A stretch of 45,506 bases of DNA from an uncultured Prevotellaceae bacterium (GTDB lineage: Bacteria; Bacteroidota; Bacteroidia; Bacteroidales; Bacteroidaceae). Under the pieces are notes generated by a model, which was not told the origin of the DNA, searched no databases, and saw nothing but the letters and a program-made list of their open reading frames with translations. The DNA lies in contig CAMVLT010000027.1 of the NCBI GenBank assembly GCA_947168395.1, forward strand, positions 1-45,506, read 5' to 3'. Positions 24,757 to 33,575 of the stretch are shown here, in pieces (the first letter of the stretch is position 1; every line of letters starts with the position of its first letter). Both the position numbers and the translations under genes were made by a program.

Positions 24757-25908
24757 ATGAAGAGCATACTTCTTGTTTTCGGAACCCGGCCAGAGGCCAT
24801 CAAGATGGCACCTTTAGTAAAAGAACTACAAAAGTTCCCAGAAGATTTACGTTCTCTGGTATGTGTGACAGGTCAGCACCGTGAAATGTTGGATCAGGTT
24901 ATGAAGATCTTCGACATTAAGCCAGATTACGATCTAAACATTATGAAGGCGGGGCAGGATTTGTATGATGTAACGACCCGTGTCCTGACAGGAATGCGGG
25001 ACGTGCTCCAAGAAGTGCGACCCGACATTGTGCTAGTACATGGCGATACGACGACCTCCACAGCTGCCGCTTTAGCGGCTTTTTATCAGCACATCCCTGT
25101 TGGGCATGTAGAAGCAGGACTTCGCACACACAACATTTATAGTCCTTGGCCTGAGGAGATGAACCGGCAACTGACAGGACGTATTGCCACCTATCATTTT
25201 GCGCCAACAATATTGAGTAGAGAAAATCTATTAAAAGAGAATGTAGATAGAGACAAAATAATAGTTACTGGCAATACAGTGATAGATGCACTGCACTGGG
25301 TCGTTAACCGTATAAAGAGCGATGAACGGTTGTGCGAAGATATTAAAGAAAGACTTTGCAGAGCAGGATACGAAACCGGAAGACTATCAGAAGGCAAAAG
25401 GCTAATACTGATAACCGGTCACCGTAGGGAAAATTTCGGAGAGGGATTCATCAGCCTATGCAGTGCCATCAAAGATCTGACAAAAAAATATCCCGAGGTG
25501 GATTTTGTCTATCCCATGCATCTGAATCCTAACGTCCGCCAGCCTATTCACCAAGTGTTTGGGGAGAATCTGCATAACCTTGGCAACATGTTTTTCATAG
25601 AGCCGCAGGAGTATCTTAACTTTGTCTATTTGATGGAAAGATCGTACATAGTAGTAACTGATAGCGGAGGAATTCAAGAAGAAGCTCCGGGTTTAGGCAA
25701 ACCAGTGTTAGTTATGCGGGATACAACCGAGCGTCCTGAGGCATTGGATGCCGGCACCGTCAAACTCGTAGGAACAGACTATCATGCTATCGTTAACAAT
25801 GTATCACGACTGCTTGATGATGAGAAAGAATATAAAAGAATGAGCCATGCGGTAAATCCTTACGGAGATGGAAGGGCTTGTTTAAGAATTGTGAATGAAT
25901 TGAGATAG
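24757..25908 (+). CDS. wecB: UDP-N-acetylglucosamine 2-epimerase (non-hydrolysing, 383 aa)
   Basis: Typical full length. Motifs are FGTRPEAIKMAPLVKEL at the N terminus, HGDTTTSTAAALAAFY, GHVEAGLRTHNIYSPWPEE (about 120-140), ITGHRRENFG (about 210) and TDSGGIQEEAPGLGKPVLVM (about 290-310). It converts UDP-GlcNAc to UDP-ManNAc in the cytoplasm. No UDP-ManNAc dehydrogenase (WecC) is found in the window, so ManNAc itself and not ManNAcA is the likely product used by the WecG/TagA enzyme at the end of the operon. Confidence 0.95.
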   Translation: MKSILLVFGTRPEAIKMAPLVKELQKFPEDLRSLVCVTGQHREMLDQVMKIFDIKPDYDLNIMKAGQDLYDVTTRVLTGMRDVLQEVRPDIVLVHGDTTTSTAAALAAFYQHIPVGHVEAGLRTHNIYSPWPEEMNRQLTGRIATYHFAPTILSRENLLKENVDRDKIIVTGNTVIDALHWVVNRIKSDERLCEDIKERLCRAGYETGRLSEGKRLILITGHRRENFGEGFISLCSAIKDLTKKYPEVDFVYPMHLNPNVRQPIHQVFGENLHNLGNMFFIEPQEYLNFVYLMERSYIVVTDSGGIQEEAPGLGKPVLVMRDTTERPEALDAGTVKLVGTDYHAIVNNVSRLLDDEKEYKRMSHAVNPYGDGRACLRIVNELR

Positions 25909-25931
25909 TGTGCATTGTTGATGTTAAAACG

Positions 25932-26915
25932 ATGAAAAAGGCAGTTCTTTTAGATGTAACAGACATTGCCATATCAGTTATTGTACCTGTCTATAATGCA
26001 GAGCAATATCTTGGTAAATGCCTGTCATATTTGCAAAGCCAAACGATACATGAATATGAAGTTATCCTCATTGACGATGGTTCCACGGATAACTCTGGTT
26101 CTATTTGCGACGAGTTTGCCAGAACCGATCCCCATTTTAAAGTAATTCATCAGCCGAATGGTGGTGTGGGTCATGCACGGCAGATTGGGTTGGAAAATGC
26201 ACAAGGGAGATACGTAATACATGTAGACCCGGATGATTGGGTAGAACCAAATATGTTAGAAGAAATGTATTTGTTCGTGAAGGCTAACGATATTGATATG
26301 GTAATTTGTGACTATTATGAGCATTATCCAAATGGTGAGCAAATAGTAGTCCTAAACGCGAACTCTCTTGACAATGAAAAATTGGCCAAAAAATTGCTTG
26401 AACAGAAGATATACGGCTTTTGCTGGAATAAATTAGTACGACTGGAGTGTATAAAAAAATATCACGTATCCTTTCCATCATTAGCTTTATGTGAAGATCT
26501 CTATTTCAATATTTCATTGCTGATGCATCCAGTGAAAGTCGGTTATCTGCCTAAGGCGTTCTACCATTATAACAGGACAAATCCCCAAAGTATTACACTA
26601 TCGGGGAATCCTCTTTCTGGTATATATGCTTTCGAGGCATGCTTGGCTTTTCGTTCTTTGCTCGAAAACAATCAGCGTTACTGGTTAAGATTTATTGGAG
26701 GGGATATGTTATATCTGGCATATCAGTCATTGTGCTTTGGCGGGATTTCTGCAAAACAGTATCAATACACATATAATGAATTGAAGGCAAATACCCCTCG
26801 GAATATTAAAGAAAGATTGACAAAGTACGCTTTGAGTCACTTTCTTATAGCCCGAATCATTGTGAAAATTCTATATATCGCAGCTTATATCCGAAGAGTT
26901 TATTCTGCTATGTGA
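25932..26915 (+). CDS. family 2 glycosyltransferase (327 aa)
   Basis: A GT-A fold with SVIVPVYNAEQYLGKCL (about 15), IDDGSTDNSGSICDEF (about 45) and HVDPDDWVEPNM (about 98), giving the metal-binding acidic motif. The ATG at 25932 is preferred; a GTG at 25908 overlaps the wecB stop and would add eight residues. It adds one sugar to the lipid-linked repeat. It is the last gene before a 294-bp gap holding a duplicated gene start. Confidence 0.87.
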   Translation: MKKAVLLDVTDIAISVIVPVYNAEQYLGKCLSYLQSQTIHEYEVILIDDGSTDNSGSICDEFARTDPHFKVIHQPNGGVGHARQIGLENAQGRYVIHVDPDDWVEPNMLEEMYLFVKANDIDMVICDYYEHYPNGEQIVVLNANSLDNEKLAKKLLEQKIYGFCWNKLVRLECIKKYHVSFPSLALCEDLYFNISLLMHPVKVGYLPKAFYHYNRTNPQSITLSGNPLSGIYAFEACLAFRSLLENNQRYWLRFIGGDMLYLAYQSLCFGGISAKQYQYTYNELKANTPRNIKERLTKYALSHFLIARIIVKILYIAAYIRRVYSAM

Positions 26916-26960
26916 TACAAAGATGTGAGTTTGCCCAGGATTGTTGTTGTTTTAAATTGT

Positions 26961-26990
26961 ATGCAACTATTGATGATTACAACGGGGTAA
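26961..26990 (+). pseudogene. truncated duplicate of the 5' end of the next glycosyltransferase
   Basis: ATG at 26961 reads MQLLMITTG and then stop; the gene at 27210 starts MRLLMITTGYLP. The first 29 bases match at 25 positions, including an exact 17-base run, 249 bp apart. It looks like the remnant of an earlier gene start left when the glycosyltransferase was replaced or inserted. Confidence 0.45.
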
Positions 26991-27039
26991 AATAAGATTA
27001 ATAAGCCTTCTATTTACTAAACGAAAGTATCGAGGAATT

Positions 27040-27156
27040 ATGATAGTTGAGTGTGCTACTAAAAAAGTGAAGCAGAGTGTTATAATTTCGTATAATACAA
27101 GGGGGGACAGGTTAAAAATAGAATTTTATGGGGAAGAAATAGAGCTATTCTATTAA
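27040..27156 (+). CDS. possible 38-residue peptide in the 26.9-27.2 kb gap
   Basis: ATG at 27040 is preceded by GAGGAATT, a fair ribosome-binding site, and reads 38 codons (start MIVECATKKVKQSVIISYN, end EIELFY). An imperfect inverted repeat (27109-27124 with 27147-27159) overlaps its end. No family is recognised. It may be a real peptide or a fragment of a lost gene in the scar region. Confidence 0.25.
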   Translation: MIVECATKKVKQSVIISYNTRGDRLKIEFYGEEIELFY

Positions 27157-27209
27157 CCTGTATGGTAACGGAAAAGTTTGTGATAGAATTGTTAGTGCTT
27201 TGAGGTAAT

Positions 27210-28430
27210 ATGCGGCTATTGATGATTACAACAGGTTACTTGCCATATTTGTTTTCTGAAAATCTGTGCAATGCCAAACTTGTTTATGCCTTTCATGAAA
27301 CAGGCATCCAAGTTGATGTTATATCAAGAGTAGATGAAGGTCCCGTTTATGAAAGCGAGTGGCAAACGCCCTGGAAAGAACTTAGGAATGGCGCATACGA
27401 AATACATTATCCTTTAGGCTCCTGCATTCGGAGAGCTGTTGACGTGGCTTATTCCGGGTGGGTGATGGACAATCATTACGAAGCTGGTGTCCGATGGGCG
27501 CGCAGAGCATACGAACAAGCTTTGAAATTGATGAAGATTCACCATTATGATGCCCTTCTTACACGCTCGCCGACAGACATCTCCCATGTAGTAGGTATGA
27601 AGCTGAAAGAGAAGACAGGTATTAAGTGGCTTGCCAACTGGAATGATCCTGCTGATCCCATTTGGCCGGAACCTTATAAACATACCTATTCAACAGGAGG
27701 ACAAAGAAAGAAAGAGAAGCAGACGGCTCAATTGTTAAAGATGGCAGATGTTAACACATTTCCTTCTGAAACATTGCGAGATCATTTCATTGAGCATTTC
27801 CCCTTTTTGAAGGATAAATTAACGGAAGTTATACCACACATAGGATTGTCAGACTCAATTTTTAAGCATAAGCCTATACAGAAAGCTAGAATACTTCGGA
27901 TGTGCCATTCTGGAAATCTTTCTGCAGAGCGTAATCCTGAACTGACATTCAAAGCGATGAGGGCATTAATTGATGAAGGACAAGACAAATTCAGGCTCGA
28001 CATTATGGGCTATGCTAATGATTATACACAGGAACTGATAGAGAAATATGGGCTTCAGCACCATGTGAAAATGATAGGTAGCTACACTTATATAGAGGCT
28101 ATTAACAAGATGCTGGACTATGACGTGTTAGTTCTAATTGAAGCTCAACTCAGGCGAGGGATTTTCTTCGCCAGCAAATTTACGGACTATGCCCAGACTG
28201 GTCGGCCGATTTTTGCCATTTCTCCAATAGAAGGTTTTGCTGCCACAATGCTTTCGGATTATGGTGGTGGAATAAGTGCTGACAATACGAGCGAGAAGGA
28301 TATTATGAATGGCTTGAAACTATTATTGTCAGCATGGGAAACGGGGAACTTAGCCCAATATGTTTCTGATGGTCTATACAAGATGTTCTCACCTCAATTT
28401 GTTATAGAGAAATATACACAAATGATATGA
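27210..28430 (+). CDS. GT4-like glycosyltransferase (406 aa)
   Basis: A GT-B fold protein. The N terminus (MRLLMITTGYLPYLFSENL) fits an acceptor domain and a C-terminal Rossmann half begins near 225 (MCHSGNLSAERNPELTFKAM). The usual E-x7-E motif is not clear; EGFAATMLSDYGGG occupies the region. It probably transfers a sugar to the lipid-linked oligosaccharide. Its 5' end is duplicated 249 bp upstream. It overlaps the following acyltransferase by 4 bp. Confidence 0.8.
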   Translation: MRLLMITTGYLPYLFSENLCNAKLVYAFHETGIQVDVISRVDEGPVYESEWQTPWKELRNGAYEIHYPLGSCIRRAVDVAYSGWVMDNHYEAGVRWARRAYEQALKLMKIHHYDALLTRSPTDISHVVGMKLKEKTGIKWLANWNDPADPIWPEPYKHTYSTGGQRKKEKQTAQLLKMADVNTFPSETLRDHFIEHFPFLKDKLTEVIPHIGLSDSIFKHKPIQKARILRMCHSGNLSAERNPELTFKAMRALIDEGQDKFRLDIMGYANDYTQELIEKYGLQHHVKMIGSYTYIEAINKMLDYDVLVLIEAQLRRGIFFASKFTDYAQTGRPIFAISPIEGFAATMLSDYGGGISADNTSEKDIMNGLKLLLSAWETGNLAQYVSDGLYKMFSPQFVIEKYTQMI

Positions 28431-29548
28431 GTTATCGTACAGAGAACCTCCGGTATCAAGTATTTGACTGGTTAAGATTTCCATTGATTATCTTGGTAAT
28501 ATATAACCATAGTTTAGGCGAACCTATTAACTATTCGGCCATTCAATTAACGGATTTGACTGGACAGAATTATTATGATTTACTTCGGCTGAGTATCCTT
28601 ATATTGATGCAGATTGCCGTACCTTGCTTTTTCTTCATCTCTGGCTACTTGTTTTTTAACAAACTGAGGGTATGGAATACCTCTGTTTATTATGAAAAAT
28701 TAAAGAAACGTGCAAAGACAATTCTATTACCCTTCTTAATTTGGAATTCTATCTGCATCATTTATGAGGTTCAAAACTTATACCGACTTGATGGCGTGTG
28801 GGGAATATCATCATTTATTGAAGAAAATGGTTATTGGCACTTATATTGGGATTCTTTATCATGGGGACATGATAAAACCAATTGGTTTGGCATCAAAGTT
28901 CCTTTGACAAGCCCCTATTTAGGTTCGCTTTGGTATTTGCGGGATTTAATGGTTATGATGATTCTTTCACCTTGTTTCTATTATCTATTCAAATACACAA
29001 GAGTTTGGGGACTATTGTTGCTACTCACCAATTACGTAACTGGAATGGGAACAAATCTGCCAGGATTATCAACAACAGCAATTCTTTTTTATGGTGCAGG
29101 TGTGTATTTCAATTTGAAACAAGTAGATGTCACAAAATGGAGTTGGAAATATCGTTATCTTATTTACTTCCTCGCCGTTATATTGTGGATAGCAGATGTC
29201 CTGGTATTAGGGAAACATAGCCAGACCGGATTATTTATGGAACCTTTTTTCGTCATCATTGGTTGTCTTGCTGTATTCAATTTGGCAGCAGAAATGATTG
29301 GAAATGGATTGGAAATACCTCATTTATTAGCACAGAGTTCTTTTTTCATTTATGTCTCCCATGCAGTAGTCCTAACGGGCATCATAGTCAGATTACGGCA
29401 ACAGATATTGGGAATGGAGAATCCTATGTTGATGAGTCTTGGGTATATTGCATCGCCGTGGATAATCGCTGCCATTTGCTTTGTCGTTTACATATTACTG
29501 AAGGGATCCTTCCCTAAATTGTGTGCATTATTAGCGGGAGGTAGATGA
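28427..29548 (+). CDS. acyltransferase-3 family membrane protein (373 aa)
   Basis: An OafA/NodX-type acyltransferase with about ten membrane segments. VFDWLRFPLIILVIYNHSLG near residue 12 carries the family His. PCFFFISGYLFF (about 65) and SFFIYVSHAVVL (about 305) are further family motifs. It would add acetyl or another acyl group to the polymer or its precursor. It overlaps by 4 bp the next acyltransferase gene, a tandem pair of divergent members. Confidence 0.88.
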   Translation: MSYRTENLRYQVFDWLRFPLIILVIYNHSLGEPINYSAIQLTDLTGQNYYDLLRLSILILMQIAVPCFFFISGYLFFNKLRVWNTSVYYEKLKKRAKTILLPFLIWNSICIIYEVQNLYRLDGVWGISSFIEENGYWHLYWDSLSWGHDKTNWFGIKVPLTSPYLGSLWYLRDLMVMMILSPCFYYLFKYTRVWGLLLLLTNYVTGMGTNLPGLSTTAILFYGAGVYFNLKQVDVTKWSWKYRYLIYFLAVILWIADVLVLGKHSQTGLFMEPFFVIIGCLAVFNLAAEMIGNGLEIPHLLAQSSFFIYVSHAVVLTGIIVRLRQQILGMENPMLMSLGYIASPWIIAAICFVVYILLKGSFPKLCALLAGGR

Positions 29549-30582
29549 TAAAGATGAGACCTGTTTATAAATCCGACATAGCCATTCTTCGCCTTCTTGC
29601 GATTGTGGTTGTCGTTTCTTTCCATGCATACGGAATGTGCTATGCGGAGGCTCATTTGCCTCAACCACTTCCAAAGGTTTACCAAGAAACATACGAATGG
29701 TTCAACCAATACATTCCTATCAATGTTGCCATACCCTTATTTGTCTTTGTTTCCGGCTATCTGTTTGGGATGCAATTATTCAATGGGAAATATCGTTCGT
29801 TATGGCAAGTAGCAAAAGAAAAGTTCTTACGTCTTATGGTTCCGTACTATTTTTTTGTGCCTATCATGATGGTTACGTATAGTGGTTTTGAACTTGAACC
29901 TTTTTATACGAGCTATTGGCATCTGTGGTTTCTGCCTATGCTATGGTGGATGTTTGTGGTAACATTTTTGGTGCGAGACATTATCTTTTCTGGAAAAAAA
30001 TGGATTTTGTTTGGACTCATTTTAGTAGCCTATAGTTGTGCTTTATTGGGAGATTTCCAGTTCTATCTGTTTGGATTACATAGCTTTAACAAACTATTTT
30101 GTTACTTTTTGTTAGGAGTTGCCGCCGTTAAACACGAAGAACCCTTGATTAGTGCTATAAAGAAATATCATTTGTTGTCCCCTCTTACAATAATATATAG
30201 TATCACTATTATTTGGTTTCCTACGGAATATGGAGACATGTCCCTTGCTTTACTGATTGGCTCTACATGTGCCATCATCGTTCTTTGGTATCTGTTCCAT
30301 ATCATTCCTTGGAATTCTTTTATAATCACGCCCCATCTGCTGTCAATCAGTGCTTGCAGTTTTGGCATATACATTTTTCACAACTGGATAGAGGTATATC
30401 TGATTTCATCCACCGCCCAGCGTCTGTTCCCGATAGCTGTGTTTGCAGCTCAGCATATCATCTTGTTTCCCCTTTTGTTTACCCTCGCAGCTTTTGTCAT
30501 TTCCCTCATCTTGACAAAACTTATGCTAAAGACCAATATTGGTCAAATGCTGTTAGGTTCTAAGCGTTTACATATATGGTGA
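29545..30582 (+). CDS. acyltransferase-3 family membrane protein (345 aa)
   Basis: The second tandem acyltransferase-3 protein: SDIAILRLLAIVVVVSFHAY near residue 10, PLFVFVSGYLFGMQLF (about 73) and SFGIYIFHNWIEVY (about 272). Around ten membrane segments. Sequence differs strongly from the preceding member, so it probably has a different acceptor position, not a recent duplication. An internal Met at 29554 is an alternative start. It overlaps the PIG-L deacetylase gene by 7 bp. Confidence 0.87.
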   Translation: MIKMRPVYKSDIAILRLLAIVVVVSFHAYGMCYAEAHLPQPLPKVYQETYEWFNQYIPINVAIPLFVFVSGYLFGMQLFNGKYRSLWQVAKEKFLRLMVPYYFFVPIMMVTYSGFELEPFYTSYWHLWFLPMLWWMFVVTFLVRDIIFSGKKWILFGLILVAYSCALLGDFQFYLFGLHSFNKLFCYFLLGVAAVKHEEPLISAIKKYHLLSPLTIIYSITIIWFPTEYGDMSLALLIGSTCAIIVLWYLFHIIPWNSFIITPHLLSISACSFGIYIFHNWIEVYLISSTAQRLFPIAVFAAQHIILFPLLFTLAAFVISLILTKLMLKTNIGQMLLGSKRLHIW

Positions 30583-31325
30583 ATCTGTTGAAAGATTATG
30601 TGAGACGAGGGCGTATTGTCTGGCTTCATTTCAAGGCAAGGCGACTGAAAGAGATAGACCTTCCATTTGGGACCACGGTTATTGTAGCGCCTCATCCCGA
30701 TGACGAAGTGTTTGGTTGCGGTGGACTGATGCAACGACTCACTGCCCAAGGACATGAGGTACATATTGTTTTTATGACTGGCGGAGAAGGCTCACATAGG
30801 AACTGTTGCGAATTGCCGGAAGACCAAATAAAGGAAGCACGCCGAAAATTAGCTTGTCAGATTAATCCCATGTTAGGTGTTGAAGTTTCCCATCTGCATT
30901 TCCTAAACTATCCTGATGGAGGCATCAAAAAGGAATCGGGAGAAACTATGCATCTGAAAGAATTAATGGAACTATTGAATCCCTCTACCATTTTTGTACC
31001 TCATTGGGGAGAAGGATGGCCGGATCATATACAAACTTCTTCCATTCTCAAAGAAATAATCAGTAATGATGTGAAAATTTACGAATACTGCGTATGGATG
31101 TGGTATTACAGTGTATGGCATTTGGATTGGGAACAGGCCCAAATACTGAGAATGACGACATTAGAACATCAACAGAAGTTAAAGGCAATTAATTACTACA
31201 CTATAACGATGGCTCCCTGTGGCCAACCATGGAGTGGAGTCCTGCCAAGAGTATTTATAGAATCGGCGAAATGGTCTACTGAACTATACTTCTCAACCTT
31301 TAAAGGGAACAGGACCAACCTATAG
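30576..31325 (+). CDS. PIG-L/LmbE-family deacetylase (249 aa)
   Basis: The zinc motif APHPDDEVFGCGG lies near residue 34, followed by MTGGEGSHRN. The second metal His is in GWPDHIQTS (about 148). Family members remove N-acetyl groups from GlcNAc-type sugars. It sits directly before an ATP-grasp ligase, so a free amine made by this enzyme could be the ligase substrate. That link is inferred from gene order. Confidence 0.9.
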   Translation: MVNLLKDYVRRGRIVWLHFKARRLKEIDLPFGTTVIVAPHPDDEVFGCGGLMQRLTAQGHEVHIVFMTGGEGSHRNCCELPEDQIKEARRKLACQINPMLGVEVSHLHFLNYPDGGIKKESGETMHLKELMELLNPSTIFVPHWGEGWPDHIQTSSILKEIISNDVKIYEYCVWMWYYSVWHLDWEQAQILRMTTLEHQQKLKAINYYTITMAPCGQPWSGVLPRVFIESAKWSTELYFSTFKGNRTNL

Positions 31326-31338
31326 TAAACTATTGATT

Positions 31339-32457
31339 ATGATGAGAGCAGTTATCATAGGGGACTCTACACATAATACATTAAGTGTTGTCAGAAGTTT
31401 AGGTGAAGCAAAAATTCCTCAACTCTTACTCTTGGTGTGTAACCATGATGTGTGTTTTGTAAAGCATAGTAAATATTTAAAATATGATAACTGTTACGTC
31501 GTATCAACATTGGACGAATGTCTACCTTTATTGGAAAGAATAAGCAAAGAAGGTGATCAACAAACACTCATAACGACCTTTGATGCAGCGGCAGAATGGG
31601 TGGACAATAGAGAGCCGCAATTAAGCCAATGGTTTCGTACACCATGCAGAGGGAAACGATTGGGAAATTTATTCAATAAAGCAGAACAATGCAAACTGGC
31701 AAAAAAATGTGGATTTGATGTGCCCTATTCATTTATTTACCATCGAGCCAACAACCTACCAGAAACAATAAAACATTTTCCTCTAATTTTAAAGCCATTA
31801 GTCAGTACTGGAGGTACAAAAGGAGACATCCATATTTGTAATAGTAATGAAGATTTTAAAAATGCTTTAGCTGAAAATAGCAACTGTGATCACTTTTTAA
31901 TTCAGGAATTCATTGATAAAGACTTTGAAGTCGACGCAATAGGGGTTGTTACTGATGACAGCGTTATTATGGGAGGTGGAGTTCGCAAATATCGCCATTG
32001 GCCAAAAGTGATAGGAGCTGGGGCTTTTGGGTTATTCCAGAAAATAGACACCTACGAAATAAATACTGAGAGCATAAATGAATTTCTTACCATCTCAGGT
32101 TATCATGGGCCATTCAGTATTGAATTTATACATTCAAAGAATGGCAAGTATTACTTTATGGAGGTAAATTTCCGAAACGAAGGTCTTGCCTATGTCTCTA
32201 CATGTGCTGGCGCTAATTTACATGCCCTATACATGGATTCGTCAAAAGGTATCAATTGGAAACAATTTAAGAAAACATATTTGATGAATTACAGCATAGA
32301 TTTTCTTTATGTAATAGATGGAAGTATTTCTATGTGGAGATGGATAAAAGATTTGTGTAAGACCCGATGCTTCATCAATATGAGTTTCTCTGATTCCCAG
32401 CCTGTCATTGAACATTATAAAGAGAAACTGAAAAGCAAATTTGGATGCGCGTGTTAA
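31339..32457 (+). CDS. ATP-grasp family ligase (372 aa)
   Basis: The ATP-grasp fold is shown by LILKPLVSTGGTKGDIH (about 150), FLIQEFIDKDFEVDAIGV (about 190) and the Mg-binding FMEVNFRNEGLAY (about 275). Such enzymes join a carboxylate to an amine through an acyl phosphate. In capsule loci they are candidates for amino-acid decoration of sugars. The start at 31339 is chosen over a TTG two codons upstream. It overlaps the next gene by 13 bp and is notably AT-rich. Confidence 0.88.
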   Translation: MMRAVIIGDSTHNTLSVVRSLGEAKIPQLLLLVCNHDVCFVKHSKYLKYDNCYVVSTLDECLPLLERISKEGDQQTLITTFDAAAEWVDNREPQLSQWFRTPCRGKRLGNLFNKAEQCKLAKKCGFDVPYSFIYHRANNLPETIKHFPLILKPLVSTGGTKGDIHICNSNEDFKNALAENSNCDHFLIQEFIDKDFEVDAIGVVTDDSVIMGGGVRKYRHWPKVIGAGAFGLFQKIDTYEINTESINEFLTISGYHGPFSIEFIHSKNGKYYFMEVNFRNEGLAYVSTCAGANLHALYMDSSKGINWKQFKKTYLMNYSIDFLYVIDGSISMWRWIKDLCKTRCFINMSFSDSQPVIEHYKEKLKSKFGCAC

Positions 32458-33575
32458 TTTGCATACCCTGCCTTCTAACAGGTGGAACAGAAATACAGAC
32501 GCTTAGCCTTGTAAAGACATTAGTGACTGTTGGGCACGAAGTAACTACAGTATGCTATTTCGAACATGCGGCAGAAATGGTGGAAAGATACCGACGGACA
32601 GGCAGCATAGTTGTCTGTCTGAGTGCCGATGGAAACAGAACAATAGGATTATACGCCACCATTACATTTCTCTACTATGGACTGAAACGAATAGTCAAGG
32701 GGATAAAACCTGACGTAGTCCACGTCCAATATATGGCTCCAGGTGCCATTCCCGTCATCCTTTTGAAGCTACTTGGCGTAAAGACGATTATTGCAACAGC
32801 TCATACAGCAGCAGACATCTATCCATCGCTGCGACTGCTCCGGTTCATACAGCGTCATCTGCTGACGGTCTTTACTTGCATCACGGAGCGGGCAGAACGG
32901 TCGTTCTTTGGAACATCACAACTCTATTCTCCTACCACGATATTGGCACGGAGAGGTAATCATTTCACTATCTATAACAACCTGCCTGACTATATCCAAA
33001 TATCCACGACTCCCAAGCAATTCCGTCAACCAATGACCATTGGCGTGGTTAGCCGATTAGAAAGAATCAAAGGAATGGATTTGGTGGTTCCTGCATTTCA
33101 TTTAGTCCATAAGAAACACACAAATACGCGATTGTTGGTTGTCGGTGAAGGCTCTCTTCGCACACAAATGGAGGTACAAATCCAGGAATTAGGGCTACCG
33201 AATGTAGCCGAATTTGTTGGCCGACAGCCGCAGGAATTATTGCAAAGTTATTATGACAAAATAGACATATTGCTAATGCCTTCCCGTTCCGAAGGCTTTG
33301 GTCTGACTGCCATTGAGGGAATGGCACGGGGCTGTGTTGTGGTTGCGGCAGACGTCGGGGGACTGCCCGAAGTAATAATTGATGGAGAAACAGGTCTGTT
33401 ACACAGACCAGAACAGCTAGATGATATTGCCAACAAACTGCTTTCGTTAGTTGAATCTTCAGAACTCGTAAGAATTATGTCATATAAAGCAAATGCAAGA
33501 GTATGCACTTATTCAACGGAAAGATATAATGAGTTGATTGACAGCTTGTATTCAAAAATCAAAAAAGAGCTATGA
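32445..33575 (+). CDS. GT4 glycosyltransferase (376 aa)
   Basis: GT-B fold with N-terminal CIPCLLTGGTEIQTLSLV, MTIGVVSRLERIKGMDLVV (about 195) starting the second domain, and the E-x7-E motif EGFGLTAIEGMARG (about 285). This is a retaining glycosyltransferase likely to extend the lipid-linked repeat. It overlaps the ATP-grasp gene (13 bp) and the polymerase gene (4 bp). Confidence 0.92.
   Translation: MRVLICIPCLLTGGTEIQTLSLVKTLVTVGHEVTTVCYFEHAAEMVERYRRTGSIVVCLSADGNRTIGLYATITFLYYGLKRIVKGIKPDVVHVQYMAPGAIPVILLKLLGVKTIIATAHTAADIYPSLRLLRFIQRHLLTVFTCITERAERSFFGTSQLYSPTTILARRGNHFTIYNNLPDYIQISTTPKQFRQPMTIGVVSRLERIKGMDLVVPAFHLVHKKHTNTRLLVVGEGSLRTQMEVQIQELGLPNVAEFVGRQPQELLQSYYDKIDILLMPSRSEGFGLTAIEGMARGCVVVAADVGGLPEVIIDGETGLLHRPEQLDDIANKLLSLVESSELVRIMSYKANARVCTYSTERYNELIDSLYSKIKKEL

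Noticed and set aside
27177..27202. TTTG and GTGCTTTG boxes just before the 27210 glycosyltransferase
   Set aside because: The spacing is only 14 bp and the second box lacks the TA, so it does not fit the promoter consensus.
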